64,000 nucleotides of DNA from Candidatus Rokuibacteriota bacterium. GTDB lineage: Bacteria; Methylomirabilota; Methylomirabilia; Rokubacteriales; CSP1-6. The DNA is taken from NCBI GenBank assembly GCA_003221695.1, contig QHSX01000051.1, forward strand, positions 30,843-94,842, written 5' to 3'. Numbering within the stretch: position 1 is the first letter of the stretch; every line of letters starts with the position of its first letter. The position numbers and the translations under genes were made by a program. The notes under the pieces were generated by a model, which saw only the letters and a program-made list of their open reading frames with translations, was not told the DNA's origin and ran no database searches. Below are positions 16,308 through 24,070 of this stretch, one piece after another.

Positions 16308-17234
16308 TCACCAGAGCCGCCAGAAGGCGTCCGAGACCGCGGCCGCGCTCGGCGCGGCGAAGAGCTCCGCGCGGATCCGCGCGGCGAAGGGCAGGCCGTT
16401 CGCGTACCACGCGAGATGCTTTTTCAGCTGGACGAGCGCGGTCCGAGGGTCGAGGTGAGCCTCGATCAGCGCCGAGTGGCGGCGAATGATCTGCGCCTGC
16501 TCCGCGCGGGACACCGCGCGACCGGTGAAGATCCAGGGGGCGCCGAGGGCGCCGCGACCGATCATCACCGCGGCGCAGCCGGTCGCACGGATCATGGCGC
16601 GCGCGTCGTCGTGGCTCCTCACGTCGCCATTCCCGGTGACGGAGATCCTCACCGCGTCGACGACCGCCCCGATGATCGCCCAGGGGGCGAGACCGGAGAA
16701 CTGCTGCGAGCGCGTGCGCGGGTGGACGGTGATCGCGTCGACGCCCTCGCTCTCGGCGAGCTGCGCGATCTCGACGGCGTTCACCGTCCGGCCGTCCCAG
16801 CCGCCGCGGATCTTGATCGTGACCGGAACGCCGACCGCCTTCCGCAGCGCGCGGAGGATCAGCGCGGCGGCGAGCGGATCGCGCATGAGGGCCGCGCCCT
16901 GGCCCTTGGCGACGATCTTCGCGACAGGACAGCCCATGTTCAGGTCGATCCGGTCGGCACCCGCGGCCTCGAGCCGACGCGCCGCCTCGGCCAGGACGTC
17001 CGGGTCAGAGCCCAGGAGCTGCATCGCGATCGGATGCTCCTCGGGCAGGAAGCGCGCGAGCGCAACGGTGTGGCCGTTGCCCTGGACGAGCGCGCGCGCG
17101 TCGATCTCCTCGCTCGTCAGGAGCCCGGCGCCACACTCGCGCGAGACCAGTCTGAACGGCGCGTTGGTCACGGCCGCCATCGGCGCGAGGCGGAGATCCA
17201 GCGTGGTGACGCCGCTGTGGCTCCCGCTCATCAT
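16308..17234 (-). CDS. dus: tRNA-dihydrouridine synthase
   Basis: This 308-residue flavoenzyme (FMN-dependent TIM barrel plus helical domain) reduces uridine to dihydrouridine in tRNA. Visible landmarks are L-A-P-M-A-A-V-T-N-A-P-F-R, D-L-N-M-G-C-P-V-A-K-I with the catalytic Cys, I-K-I-R-G-G-W-D, H-P-R-T-R-S-Q-Q-F-S-G, and G-R-G-A-L-G-A-P-W-I-F. The pattern resembles the DusB branch. The frame is open further upstream, but the ATG pair at 17229-17234 matches the family N-terminus. Confidence 0.93.
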   Translation of the reverse strand: MMSGSHSGVTTLDLRLAPMAAVTNAPFRLVSRECGAGLLTSEEIDARALVQGNGHTVALARFLPEEHPIAMQLLGSDPDVLAEAARRLEAAGADRIDLNMGCPVAKIVAKGQGAALMRDPLAAALILRALRKAVGVPVTIKIRGGWDGRTVNAVEIAQLAESEGVDAITVHPRTRSQQFSGLAPWAIIGAVVDAVRISVTGNGDVRSHDDARAMIRATGCAAVMIGRGALGAPWIFTGRAVSRAEQAQIIRRHSALIEAHLDPRTALVQLKKHLAWYANGLPFAARIRAELFAAPSAAAVSDAFWRLW

Positions 17235-17313
17235 CGCGAGTCTATCACCGAGCAGTGTCGCCGCCTTGATACGCCTTGCCGGGACGAGGCCACGGCGGTA
17301 GGCTGACCCGGAG

Positions 17314-17523
17314 ATGACGCTCGAGGGCCTCTCTTGGATCGTGATCGCGAACGGGCTGGTCCAGCTGGCCGGCCTCCTCGCGATCATCGTCATGGCGGTC
17401 CAGGCTCACCGGGAACATCGCGAGATCATGCGCTTGAGCCGTGGTGTCGCGGGCCTTGTGTACCAGGAGAACGAGAAGATCCGCGCCCGCCTCGACGAGC
17501 TGTTCGGTTCCGGATCCCGATAG
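17314..17523 (+). CDS. Small single-pass membrane protein, unknown
   Basis: The 69-residue protein has one transmembrane helix (about residues 7-29, I-V-I-A-N-G-L-V-Q-L-A-G-L-L-A-I-I-V-M-A-V) followed by a charged helix with R-E-H-R-E-I-M-R-L and E-N-E-K-I-R-A-R-L-D-E-L. CCGGAG sits directly before the ATG. No family is recognised. It is divergent from dus, and its 3' end faces the amidohydrolase gene across a strong terminator hairpin. It could be a membrane anchor or a chance open frame; the clean hydrophobic-then-charged layout favours a real gene. Confidence 0.5.
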   Translation: MTLEGLSWIVIANGLVQLAGLLAIIVMAVQAHREHREIMRLSRGVAGLVYQENEKIRARLDELFGSGSR

Positions 17524-17532
17524 TTCATTCGA

Positions 17533-17602
17533 GCGCGGGCTTTGCCCGCGCAACCCTTCCTGGGGGAGGCATCGGAGGGGGCCGTCGAGGCCCCCTCCGA
17601 TG
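17533..17602. terminator. Two-hairpin bidirectional terminator-like element (copy D)
   Basis: Hairpin one pairs GCGCGGGC (17533-17540) with GCCCGCGC (17544-17551) around TTT. Hairpin two pairs CATCGGAGGGGGCC (17570-17583) with GGCCCCCTCCGATG (17589-17602), a perfect 14-bp stem with a 5-nt loop. It lies between convergent genes. In reverse orientation the whole layout matches 26659-26727, also between convergent genes. Confidence 0.7.
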
Positions 17603-17604
17603 GA

Positions 17605-18840
17605 TCACAGGGTCCGCTTGTAGAGGCGCCCGCCCTTCATGATGACCTTGAGGTTGTCCTGGGTCTGGAAGACGCGCAGGTTCCGGAGCGGGTCGCCCGT
17701 GACGACGACGAGGTCGGCGTACTTTCCCGCCTCGACGGTGCCGATCCGGTCGGACATCCGGAAGAGCTCGGCGTTGACCCGCGTCGCGGAGAGGAGCACC
17801 TCCATCGGCGTCATCACCTGGGCCTTCAGCTCGAACTCGACCGCGCGCTGGACCATCATGTCGCCCAGGAGGTCGGAACCCGAGCCGATCTTGCAGCCCG
17901 CGCGGTACGCGTACGTGAGCCCCTGCACCGACTGCTCGCGCGCCAGGTTGATCTTGTGGATCTGGTGGTCGCCGATCCCGTAGCGCTTCCCCTCGCGGTA
18001 GATCGCCTCGTAGGTGACCATCGTCGGCACGAGGAAGGCGCCGGCGTCCCTGATCGCCTTCGCCGCGGCCTCGCGGATCAGGTTGCCGTGCTCGATCGAG
18101 CGCACGCCCGCGGCCACCGCGTTGCGCACGGCTCCGTCCGAGTAGGCGTGCGCCAGGACGTACTTCCCGACCGCCTGGGCTTCCTCGACCGCGGCCCGCA
18201 TCTCGGCGACCGTGAACTGCGTCGTGTCGAGCTCGTCGGACGGGGACATGGCGCCGCCGGACGCCATGATCTTGATCTGGTTCACGTCGCGCCGGATCTG
18301 CTCGCGGGCGGCCTTCCGGACCTCCGCCTCGCCGTCGGCGATCGAGCCGATCATGCCGATGCAGCAGTCGATCGGTGGGATCCACTCGGCCCGCCGGCGC
18401 TTGTCGCCGTGGCCGCCGGTCTGGGAGATGTAGTGGCCCGAGACGAGCAGCCGCGGCCCGGGGTAGAGGCCGTCCTCGATCGCCTCGCGAAACCCATAAT
18501 CGGCGCCGCCCGCATCTCGAACCGTCGTGAATCCTTGCATGAGACATTCTTCGGCCCGTCGTAGTGCTTTGGCTGCCAAAAGGCTCGGCGGGAGATACCG
18601 GTGCTGGTCGGTGATGTTGCCCTCGACGGCGCAGATGTGGACGTGGGCGTCGGTGAGCCCGGGCAGGAGCGTCGCGCCCTTCAGGTCGAGCGTCGTGACC
18701 GGCCCGGGCAGCGGGCCGACCCGTCCGTTGGGGAGGACCTCTTTGATGCGGTCGTCCTCGACAACGACGGCGGCGCCCCCCAGCGGGTCTGTCCCGGTGC
18801 AATCGATCAGGAACGCGTTGGTGAGGACGGTGAGGCTCAC
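17605..18840 (-). CDS. Amidohydrolase (imidazolonepropionase/prolidase-like)
   Basis: This 411-residue metal-dependent hydrolase is of the amidohydrolase superfamily. It opens with V-L-T-N-A-F-L-I-D-C-T-G and has D-A-H-V-H-I (first metal His pair), N-Q-I-K-I-M-A-S-G-G (bridging Lys), V-L-A-H-A-Y-S and S-I-E-H-G-N (metal His residues) and G-S-G-S-D (catalytic Asp). Relatives include Xaa-Arg-type dipeptidases and imidazolonepropionase-like enzymes. The GTG start overlaps the stop of the peptide-type binding protein gene as GTGA. This supports a role in hydrolysing an imported peptide-like compound. No signal peptide is visible, so it acts in the cytoplasm. Confidence 0.85.
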   Translation of the reverse strand: MSLTVLTNAFLIDCTGTDPLGGAAVVVEDDRIKEVLPNGRVGPLPGPVTTLDLKGATLLPGLTDAHVHICAVEGNITDQHRYLPPSLLAAKALRRAEECLMQGFTTVRDAGGADYGFREAIEDGLYPGPRLLVSGHYISQTGGHGDKRRRAEWIPPIDCCIGMIGSIADGEAEVRKAAREQIRRDVNQIKIMASGGAMSPSDELDTTQFTVAEMRAAVEEAQAVGKYVLAHAYSDGAVRNAVAAGVRSIEHGNLIREAAAKAIRDAGAFLVPTMVTYEAIYREGKRYGIGDHQIHKINLAREQSVQGLTYAYRAGCKIGSGSDLLGDMMVQRAVEFELKAQVMTPMEVLLSATRVNAELFRMSDRIGTVEAGKYADLVVVTGDPLRNLRVFQTQDNLKVIMKGGRLYKRTL

Positions 18841-20369
18841 TGCGCCACCACCTTCGCGTCGTACATCCACACCTTCTCGTCGGCGCGCGGCGACCACTCG
18901 ACGCGGCCCGCGACGCCGTAGAGGTCGTGCTGCTGCCAGAGAAACACCCAGGGCGCTTCGTCGTGGACCAGCCGCTGCAGTTCCGCGTACGCTTCCGCGC
19001 GCGCCTTCGGATCGAGCAGGGTCGAGGCGCGAGAGATTTTCTCGCTGAGCATCGCGTTGTTGCCGTACGACGCGTAGGTCTGATCGGCCAGGAAGAGCGG
19101 CTGCATCGTGCCCTGGCCGTGGAGCGCCGGGCCCCAGCCGAGGAAGAACATGTCCCCGGTGTTGCGGTTCTTGATCTTGTCGAGATGGGTGCCCCACTCG
19201 TTGACGACGACGTTGACCTTGATCCCGAGCCGCTGGAGCTGGGCCGCGATGGCGAGCGAGACGTCCTTGTCGAGCGGGTAGCGCCCCGAGGGTGTGTCGA
19301 GCGTGAGCTCGAGCTTCGCCGGGTCCTGACCCACCTCTTTGAGGAGGGCGAGGGCGCGCGCCTGGTCGTGCTTGTAGCACTCGACGGGCGCGTAGTCGAC
19401 GTTCGCGGGCGCCATCGGGCCGCACATGCGTGTCGCTCGGCCCTTGAGCACCTGCTTGATCAGCTCGTCCACGTCCACTGCATGGTTCATCGCCCGCCGC
19501 ACGCGTACGTCCTGCATCGGCCCGGGCTTGAGGTTCACCAGCGCGAGGTAGTTGATGCGGGAGGACACCGTGGAGCGCAGCCGCGCTCGGCCGCTCCGCT
19601 CGACCGCCTCGACGGCGTGGGGCGGGACGTCCTTCATGATGTCGATCTCGCCCGAGAGCAGGGCGGCCATCCGCGCGCTGAACTCGGGGATGAACCGGAA
19701 CGTGACGCGGCTCACGTCTGCCGGCCCCTGCCAGTAGTCCGGGTTGCGCTCGAGCACCAGGCGCTCGTCGCGCTTCCACTCGACGAACCTGAACGGGCCG
19801 GTCCCGATCGGCTTCTCGGCGAGCTTCGCCGGCCCGAGCTCACGGAGCGCCTTGGCCGGCATGATGAGAGAGTTGGTCAGCGAGGCGCTGTCGATGAGAT
19901 TCGGCCACGGTTGCTTGGTGAGGAACCGCACCGCGAAGTCGTCGACGACCTGCACCTCTTTGACGAGACCCCAGTACGCCGCGGCGGTGAAGTGACTCTT
20001 GTTCGCCGGATCGAGCGCGTAGTCGATCGTGGCCTTGACCGCGTGCGCGGTGAAGGGCTCGCCGTTGTGGAACTTGACGCCCTTGCGGAGCTTGAACTCC
20101 CAGGTTGTGTCGGTCACGATCCGCCAGCTCTCGGCCAGCATCGGCCTGGGCTTGAAGGTCTTGGGGTCGCGGTCGAGCAAGCGGTCATAGATGTGCTCGA
20201 GCATGTTGTTCGTCGTCCAGTCCACGATCGTGACGGCGAGCATCGTCCGGGGCTCGGCGCCGAGCCCGATCACGACTTCCTTGGTCCGGGCGCGGTCCTG
20301 GGCCGGGGCGGCGCCGGCGCCGATGAGCGCGAGCGCGACCGCGAGGGCGAGCACGGTTAGGCGGCGCAT
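18837..20369 (-). CDS. ABC transporter substrate-binding protein, family 5 (peptide/nickel type)
   Basis: The 510-residue exported binding protein starts M-R-R-L-T-V-L-A-L-A-V-A-L-A-L-I-G-A-G-A-A-P-A-Q-D, a signal peptide cleaved near A-P-A-Q. It contains the family 5 features L-A-E-S-W-R-I-V-T-D-T-T-W-E-F-K-L-R-K-G-V-K-F-H-N-G-E-P and V-R-R-A-M-N-H-A-V-D. It would bind an oligopeptide or similar solute outside the membrane for the permeases at 21023-22737. The ATPase subunits are not in the window. It is coupled by a 4-nt overlap to the amidohydrolase. Confidence 0.9.
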   Translation of the reverse strand: MRRLTVLALAVALALIGAGAAPAQDRARTKEVVIGLGAEPRTMLAVTIVDWTTNNMLEHIYDRLLDRDPKTFKPRPMLAESWRIVTDTTWEFKLRKGVKFHNGEPFTAHAVKATIDYALDPANKSHFTAAAYWGLVKEVQVVDDFAVRFLTKQPWPNLIDSASLTNSLIMPAKALRELGPAKLAEKPIGTGPFRFVEWKRDERLVLERNPDYWQGPADVSRVTFRFIPEFSARMAALLSGEIDIMKDVPPHAVEAVERSGRARLRSTVSSRINYLALVNLKPGPMQDVRVRRAMNHAVDVDELIKQVLKGRATRMCGPMAPANVDYAPVECYKHDQARALALLKEVGQDPAKLELTLDTPSGRYPLDKDVSLAIAAQLQRLGIKVNVVVNEWGTHLDKIKNRNTGDMFFLGWGPALHGQGTMQPLFLADQTYASYGNNAMLSEKISRASTLLDPKARAEAYAELQRLVHDEAPWVFLWQQHDLYGVAGRVEWSPRADEKVWMYDAKVVAQ

Positions 20370-20417
20370 GGAGTCTCCTCGGGTGTCATCGGGGGATCAA
20401 GGATACAACCAGTCGGG

Positions 20418-20999
20418 TCAGTGGAGCTCGTCGAGTGTGAGCCTGAAGCTCGGCACGAAGGTCTCCAGGAAGTAGCGGACTTCCGGGAGGTCGATGCGCT
20501 CCACGCCCGCCCGCAGAGCCTTTTCCGCCTGGGCGAACTCCGGATTGCCCGCGCCGACCTCCTCGAGGCACTTGATGTAGGCGCAGAGCTTGTCCGCGGC
20601 GCGCACGAGCTCGAGGTGGACGCCGTCCGCCTCGCGGTGGCGGAAGTAGGGCTCGTAGTCGGCTCGGAGCGCGACGGGGATCATGTCGAGGAGCTTCTCC
20701 CGGGACGCGGCCTCGATCGCGTGGTAGGCGCGCTTGATCTCGGGGTTGAACTCCTTGACCGGCGCGGGCAGATCGCCGGTGAGGACCTCGCTCGTGTCGT
20801 GGTAGAGCGCCAGCGCCACGGTTCGCTCGGGATCGACGTCGCCCCCGAAGAGCCCGTTCCGGATGATCGCGAGCGCGTGGGCGATCTGCGCGACGCGCAG
20901 GCTGTGCTCCTGGATGTTCTCGGGGTACGTGCTGTGCATGAGTCCCCAGCGGCGGATGAACTTCATGCGGGACAGGTACGCGAAGAAATGGCTCGTCAC
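20418..20999 (-). CDS. yfbR: 5'-deoxynucleotidase YfbR-like HD protein
   Basis: The 193-residue HD-domain protein is collinear with E. coli YfbR: S-H-F-F-A-Y-L-S-R-M-K-F-I-R-R-W-G-L-M, E-N-I-Q-E-H-S-L-R-V-A with the first metal His (about 32), L-Y-H-D-T-S-E-V-L-T-G-D-L-P with the HD pair (67-68), and C-A-Y-I-K-C-L-E-E, F-V-P-S-F-R-L-T-L-D-E near the end. YfbR removes phosphate from deoxynucleoside 5'-monophosphates. A GTG start at 20999 is used because upstream in-frame codons overlap the permease gene. It sits between permease and binding-protein genes of an ABC importer, 23 nt after the permease stop, an unexpected position for a housekeeping nucleotidase. Confidence 0.9.
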   Translation of the reverse strand: MTSHFFAYLSRMKFIRRWGLMHSTYPENIQEHSLRVAQIAHALAIIRNGLFGGDVDPERTVALALYHDTSEVLTGDLPAPVKEFNPEIKRAYHAIEAASREKLLDMIPVALRADYEPYFRHREADGVHLELVRAADKLCAYIKCLEEVGAGNPEFAQAEKALRAGVERIDLPEVRYFLETFVPSFRLTLDELH

Positions 21000-21022
21000 G
21001 CTGCGGCGCCTCCGGCTGAGGG

Positions 21023-21823
21023 TCAGACTCTGAGCTTCGGGTCCAGGGTGTCGCGGAGCCAGTCGCCGAGCAGGTTGACGCTGAGCGCGGTGACGGCGAG
21101 CGCGGCGCCGGGAAACGCGGCCAGCCACCACGCGACGTACAGAAAATCACGGCTCTCGGAGAGCATGCTGCCCCACGCCGGCGTTGGAGGCTGCACGCCG
21201 AACCCGAGAAAGCTGATCGCGGCCTCCGCGACGATGAAGGACGAGAACTGGAGACTCGCGACGACGATGATGGAGGGCACGACGTTCGGCAGCACGTGCC
21301 GGAACAGGAGGCGGACGCGGCTCATCCCGAGCGCCGCGGCCGCCTGGACGAAGTCGCGCTGCTTGACGGACAGCACCTCGCCGCGCACGACGCGAGCATA
21401 CACGACCCAACCGGCGGCCGAAAGGCTGAGGATGATGTTCCGGAGCCCGAGGCCCACGATGGCGTTGATGGTCATCGCGAGCAGGATGAACGGGAACGAG
21501 AGCTGGACGTCGGCCACGCGCATGAGCACGGCGGCGGGCCACCGCTCGACGAACCCCGCGACGAGACCGAGCAGCCCGCCGACGGCGGCGGTGATGAGCA
21601 CCGTCGAGACGCCGATGAAGAGCGCGAGCCGCGCGCCGTGAAGGACGCGCGCCAGGAGGTCTCGGCCGAGCTGATCGGTGCCGAGGAGGTGGCCGGGCGA
21701 GCCCGGCGGCAGGAGACTCGCGGCGAAGTCGGTCGCGAGCGGGTCCCGGGGCGCGAGCCAGGGCGCCGCCACCGCCGTCACGACGACCGCGACGCTGAGA
21801 CCGATGCCGAGCCACTTCTTCAC
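21023..21823 (-). CDS. Peptide-type ABC transporter permease, DppC-like
   Basis: This 266-residue inner-membrane permease has an N-terminal helix, a periplasmic D-P-L-A-T-D-F segment, G-T-D-Q-L-G-R-D-L-L-A-R-V-L-H-G-A-R, several transmembrane helices, and the cytoplasmic EAA loop A-A-A-L-G-M-S-R-V-R-L-L-F-R-H-V-L-P-N that contacts the ATPase. It ends with L-G-D-W-L-R-D-T-L-D-P-K-L-R, typical of DppC/OppC. The ATG overlaps the DppB-like stop by 4 nt. It forms the translocation channel with the 21820-22737 product. Confidence 0.92.
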   Translation of the reverse strand: MKKWLGIGLSVAVVVTAVAAPWLAPRDPLATDFAASLLPPGSPGHLLGTDQLGRDLLARVLHGARLALFIGVSTVLITAAVGGLLGLVAGFVERWPAAVLMRVADVQLSFPFILLAMTINAIVGLGLRNIILSLSAAGWVVYARVVRGEVLSVKQRDFVQAAAALGMSRVRLLFRHVLPNVVPSIIVVASLQFSSFIVAEAAISFLGFGVQPPTPAWGSMLSESRDFLYVAWWLAAFPGAALAVTALSVNLLGDWLRDTLDPKLRV

Positions 21824-22737
21824 CGCAGGCGCACCCGCGGATCGAGCCAGCCGTAGAGGAGGTCAACCGCGAGGTTGCTCAGCGTGTAGATGACCGAGAT
21901 GACGAAGACCGCGGCGAGCACAATGGGGAAGTCGCGGTTCAGCAGCGCCTGCACCGTGAGCCGGCCGAGCCCGGGCCACGCGAAGATCGTCTCGGTGATC
22001 ACGGCGCCCCCGAGCACCTGCCCCGCCTCGAGCCCCGCGAGCGTCACGATCGGGATCGCCGAGTTGCGGAGCGTGTGCTTGCCGATCACGCGCGCCTCGC
22101 GAAGACCCTTCGCGCGCGCGGTGAGAATGTACTCCTCGTTCAGGACCTCGAGGACGGCCGAGCGCGTGAGCCGGGCGATCCGCGCGGAGAAGAACGCCGC
22201 GAGCACGACCGAGGGCATGACCAGGTGGGCCAGTCCGCCCGTTCCCCCCGTCGGCAGCCATCGAAGCTTCACCGAGAAGACGTAGATCAGGATCAGGCCG
22301 AGCCAGAAGCCGGGCGTCGCTTGGCCGAGGACGGTCACGACCGTGCCGGCGTGGTCGAGCGGCGTGTTCCGGTGCACCGCCGACAGGACGCCGAGCGGCA
22401 CGGCGACGCACATCGTGAGCAGGAGGGACGTCCCGGCGAGGAGGAAGGTCGCCGGGAGGCGCTCGAGCACGAGCCCCAGCGCGTCGCGCCGGTAGCGGAG
22501 CGACTCACCGAAGTCGCCGCGGACCGCGCCGGCGACGAAGCGCACGTACTGGACCGGCACGGGGTCGTTGAAGCCGAGCCGCTCGCGGAACTCGTTGACG
22601 TCCTTTGTCTGGATATCCATCGGCATGAACAGGAGCACCGGATCGCCCGAGAGCCGCACCAGCACGAACACCGCGGTGAGCGAGAGGAAGACGACGAGCA
22701 CGGTTTGGGCGAGGCGCGAAAGCGCGTAGGCCCGCAT
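21820..22737 (-). CDS. Peptide-type ABC transporter permease, DppB-like
   Basis: The 305-residue permease begins with the DppB-type helix S-R-L-A-Q-T-V-L-V-V-F-L-S-L-T-A-V-F, then F-N-D-P-V-P-V-Q-Y, D-F-G-E-S-L-R-Y, an EAA loop A-R-A-K-G-L-R-E-A-R-V-I-G-K-H-T-L-R-N, and the ending V-D-L-L-Y-G-W-L-D-P-R-V-R. It is the first gene of the import operon (dppB-like, dppC-like, yfbR, binding protein, amidohydrolase). A terminator hairpin and a possible promoter lie just upstream. Confidence 0.92.
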   Translation of the reverse strand: MRAYALSRLAQTVLVVFLSLTAVFVLVRLSGDPVLLFMPMDIQTKDVNEFRERLGFNDPVPVQYVRFVAGAVRGDFGESLRYRRDALGLVLERLPATFLLAGTSLLLTMCVAVPLGVLSAVHRNTPLDHAGTVVTVLGQATPGFWLGLILIYVFSVKLRWLPTGGTGGLAHLVMPSVVLAAFFSARIARLTRSAVLEVLNEEYILTARAKGLREARVIGKHTLRNSAIPIVTLAGLEAGQVLGGAVITETIFAWPGLGRLTVQALLNRDFPIVLAAVFVISVIYTLSNLAVDLLYGWLDPRVRLR

Positions 22738-22747
22738 GGGCCTACAG

Positions 22748-22755
22748 TTGTATCA
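22748..22755 (-). promoter_or_regulatory. Candidate extended -10 before the peptide-importer operon
   Basis: Minus-strand TGATACAA preceded by G occurs 10 nt before the ATG at 22737. The same 9-mer GTGATACAA reads on the minus strand upstream of the branched-chain binding-protein gene (42311-42319). It resembles an extended -10 (TGnTA...). No convincing -35 is seen. Confidence 0.3.
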
Positions 22756-22790
22756 CGGGGCCACGCGTGCCTCGGGTGGGGAGTCGCGGT

Positions 22791-22806
22791 GGTCCCGCGC
22801 GGGACC
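22791..22806 (-). terminator. Palindromic terminator after the 22822 gene
   Basis: GGTCCCGCGCGGGACC is a perfect 16-bp palindrome that starts 15 nt downstream of the stop at 22822 (minus strand), with weaker flanking pairs. It separates that gene from the importer operon. There is no U-tract. Confidence 0.45.
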
Positions 22807-22821
22807 GTCGCGCTCTCCGCG

Positions 22822-23322
22822 CTAGCAGTCGCTCCAGCGTTCCGGGATCCAGTACGGCTGGTAATAGCCCGACGAGTAGATGCGGGGCTCCCAATACCCC
22901 CCGACCCAGAGCCCCTCCTCCGAGTACTGGCCGTCGACCCAGGCGCTGTACGCGTAGCTCTGGGCGATCCAGGCGTACGCCCAGTAGCCCGGGACGAGGC
23001 AGCGGCGCGGCGCCGCCACGTAGACGGGGAACGCCAGGACAGGCGGCGTTCGGACGATGATCCGGCTCGGCGCGTTGACGATGACCTGGCTCGGTGGAGC
23101 GACGACGACCCGGCTGGGCGCGTTGACGACGACCCGGCTCGAGGGACCAACGGTGACCCGGCTCGGGCTGCTGACGACGACCTGACCACCAGACGCACCG
23201 ATGGCGCGTTGCGACGCGGATCGCCCGGCTCCGCTGACGACGACCTTCACGTCGCCAGCCTCCACGGGGCCGACGCTGTGGGCGAGGACGACGAGCAACG
23301 CTGCGAGTCCGGCGCGAATCAC
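22822..23322 (-). CDS. Secreted protein with valine-rich repeats and WxxGxW-type tail
   Basis: This 166-residue exported protein starts V-I-R-A-G-L-A-A-L-L-V-V-L-A-H-S (signal peptide, cleavage near V-E-A). Residues about 45-95 hold roughly five repeats of the type P-S-R-V-V-V-N-A, a beta-strand-rich tract. The C-terminal part is aromatic: P-G-Y-W-A-Y, G-L-W-V-G-G-Y-W-E-P-R-I, Y-Y-Q-P-Y-W-I-P-E-R-W, like proteins with YXWGXW/WxxGxW motifs of the envelope. GTG 23322 is preferred because AGGGGA lies a few bases upstream. Function unknown. Confidence 0.68.
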   Translation of the reverse strand: MIRAGLAALLVVLAHSVGPVEAGDVKVVVSGAGRSASQRAIGASGGQVVVSSPSRVTVGPSSRVVVNAPSRVVVAPPSQVIVNAPSRIIVRTPPVLAFPVYVAAPRRCLVPGYWAYAWIAQSYAYSAWVDGQYSEEGLWVGGYWEPRIYSSGYYQPYWIPERWSDC

Positions 23323-23368
23323 GACGATTCCCCTCGTCTCCTTTCGACGCCGCTCCCGACGCGCGTAT

Positions 23369-24070
23369 TTACCGTGACGCGATGCGTGCCTCAACGCCCT
23401 CCCAGAGCAACGCCGCCCAGCGTGCGTACCCTGCATCCGACGGGTGGTAGCCGTCCGGCCCGACGAGCTCGGGCCGGCGGGAGACCTCGCGCTGGCTCGC
23501 GGTGTACAGGTCGACGAGCTGCACGCCGCGCGCTCGGGCTCGCCGCGCGAGCGCCTCGTTGAAACGGACGGTGCGCGCGGCAACGGCGTCCTGCTCCGGG
23601 CTCCCCTTGAAGCGCGGTGTCACCGCGAGATCAGGGATCAGGTTCGCGACGACGACCGCCGTCGTCTCGTCGGTGAGCCGCCCGAGGATGGTCTCGAGGT
23701 TCTTCTCGTAGGTCTCGACCGACACCCGTCCGGTGATGTCGTTGGGTCCGATCGAGAGGGTGACGAGGTCCGGGCCCAGCTCGATGGCCCGGTCGAGCTG
23801 GCGCAGGAGCACGAGGGCCGAGGTAGCGCCGCTCACGCCGAGGTTGGCCAGACGCGCGTCGGGGTACACGCTGCGCAGGCGCGCGTGGACCCGACTCACG
23901 TAGGTGTGCTCGAGGCTCGAGGCGCCGATGCCTTCGACGGTGCTGTCGCCGAGGGCGACGTAGGTCACAGCGGCGCTCCGATCGGCCGGAAGGAGCCGCG
24001 CGCCATCGTGACCGCCCCGCGCGCACCCGGCGAAGAGCACCGCGAGCGCGACGAGCGCCGGGCGCTTCAC
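23369..24070 (-). CDS. SGNH/GDSL hydrolase lipoprotein
   Basis: The 233-residue protein has a lipobox L-F-A-G-C at about residue 16, so it is probably a lipid-anchored envelope protein. SGNH blocks are clear: A-L-G-D-S-T-V-E-G (block I with the nucleophile Ser), G-V-S-G-A-T (block II Gly), G-P-N-D-I (block III Asn) and D-G-Y-H-P-S-D-A-G-Y (block V Asp and His). It is an esterase or lipase of unknown substrate. The TGA-ATG overlap with the upstream LLM oxidoreductase gene is 4 nt. Confidence 0.9.
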   Translation of the reverse strand: MKRPALVALAVLFAGCARGGHDGARLLPADRSAAVTYVALGDSTVEGIGASSLEHTYVSRVHARLRSVYPDARLANLGVSGATSALVLLRQLDRAIELGPDLVTLSIGPNDITGRVSVETYEKNLETILGRLTDETTAVVVANLIPDLAVTPRFKGSPEQDAVAARTVRFNEALARRARARGVQLVDLYTASQREVSRRPELVGPDGYHPSDAGYARWAALLWEGVEARIASR

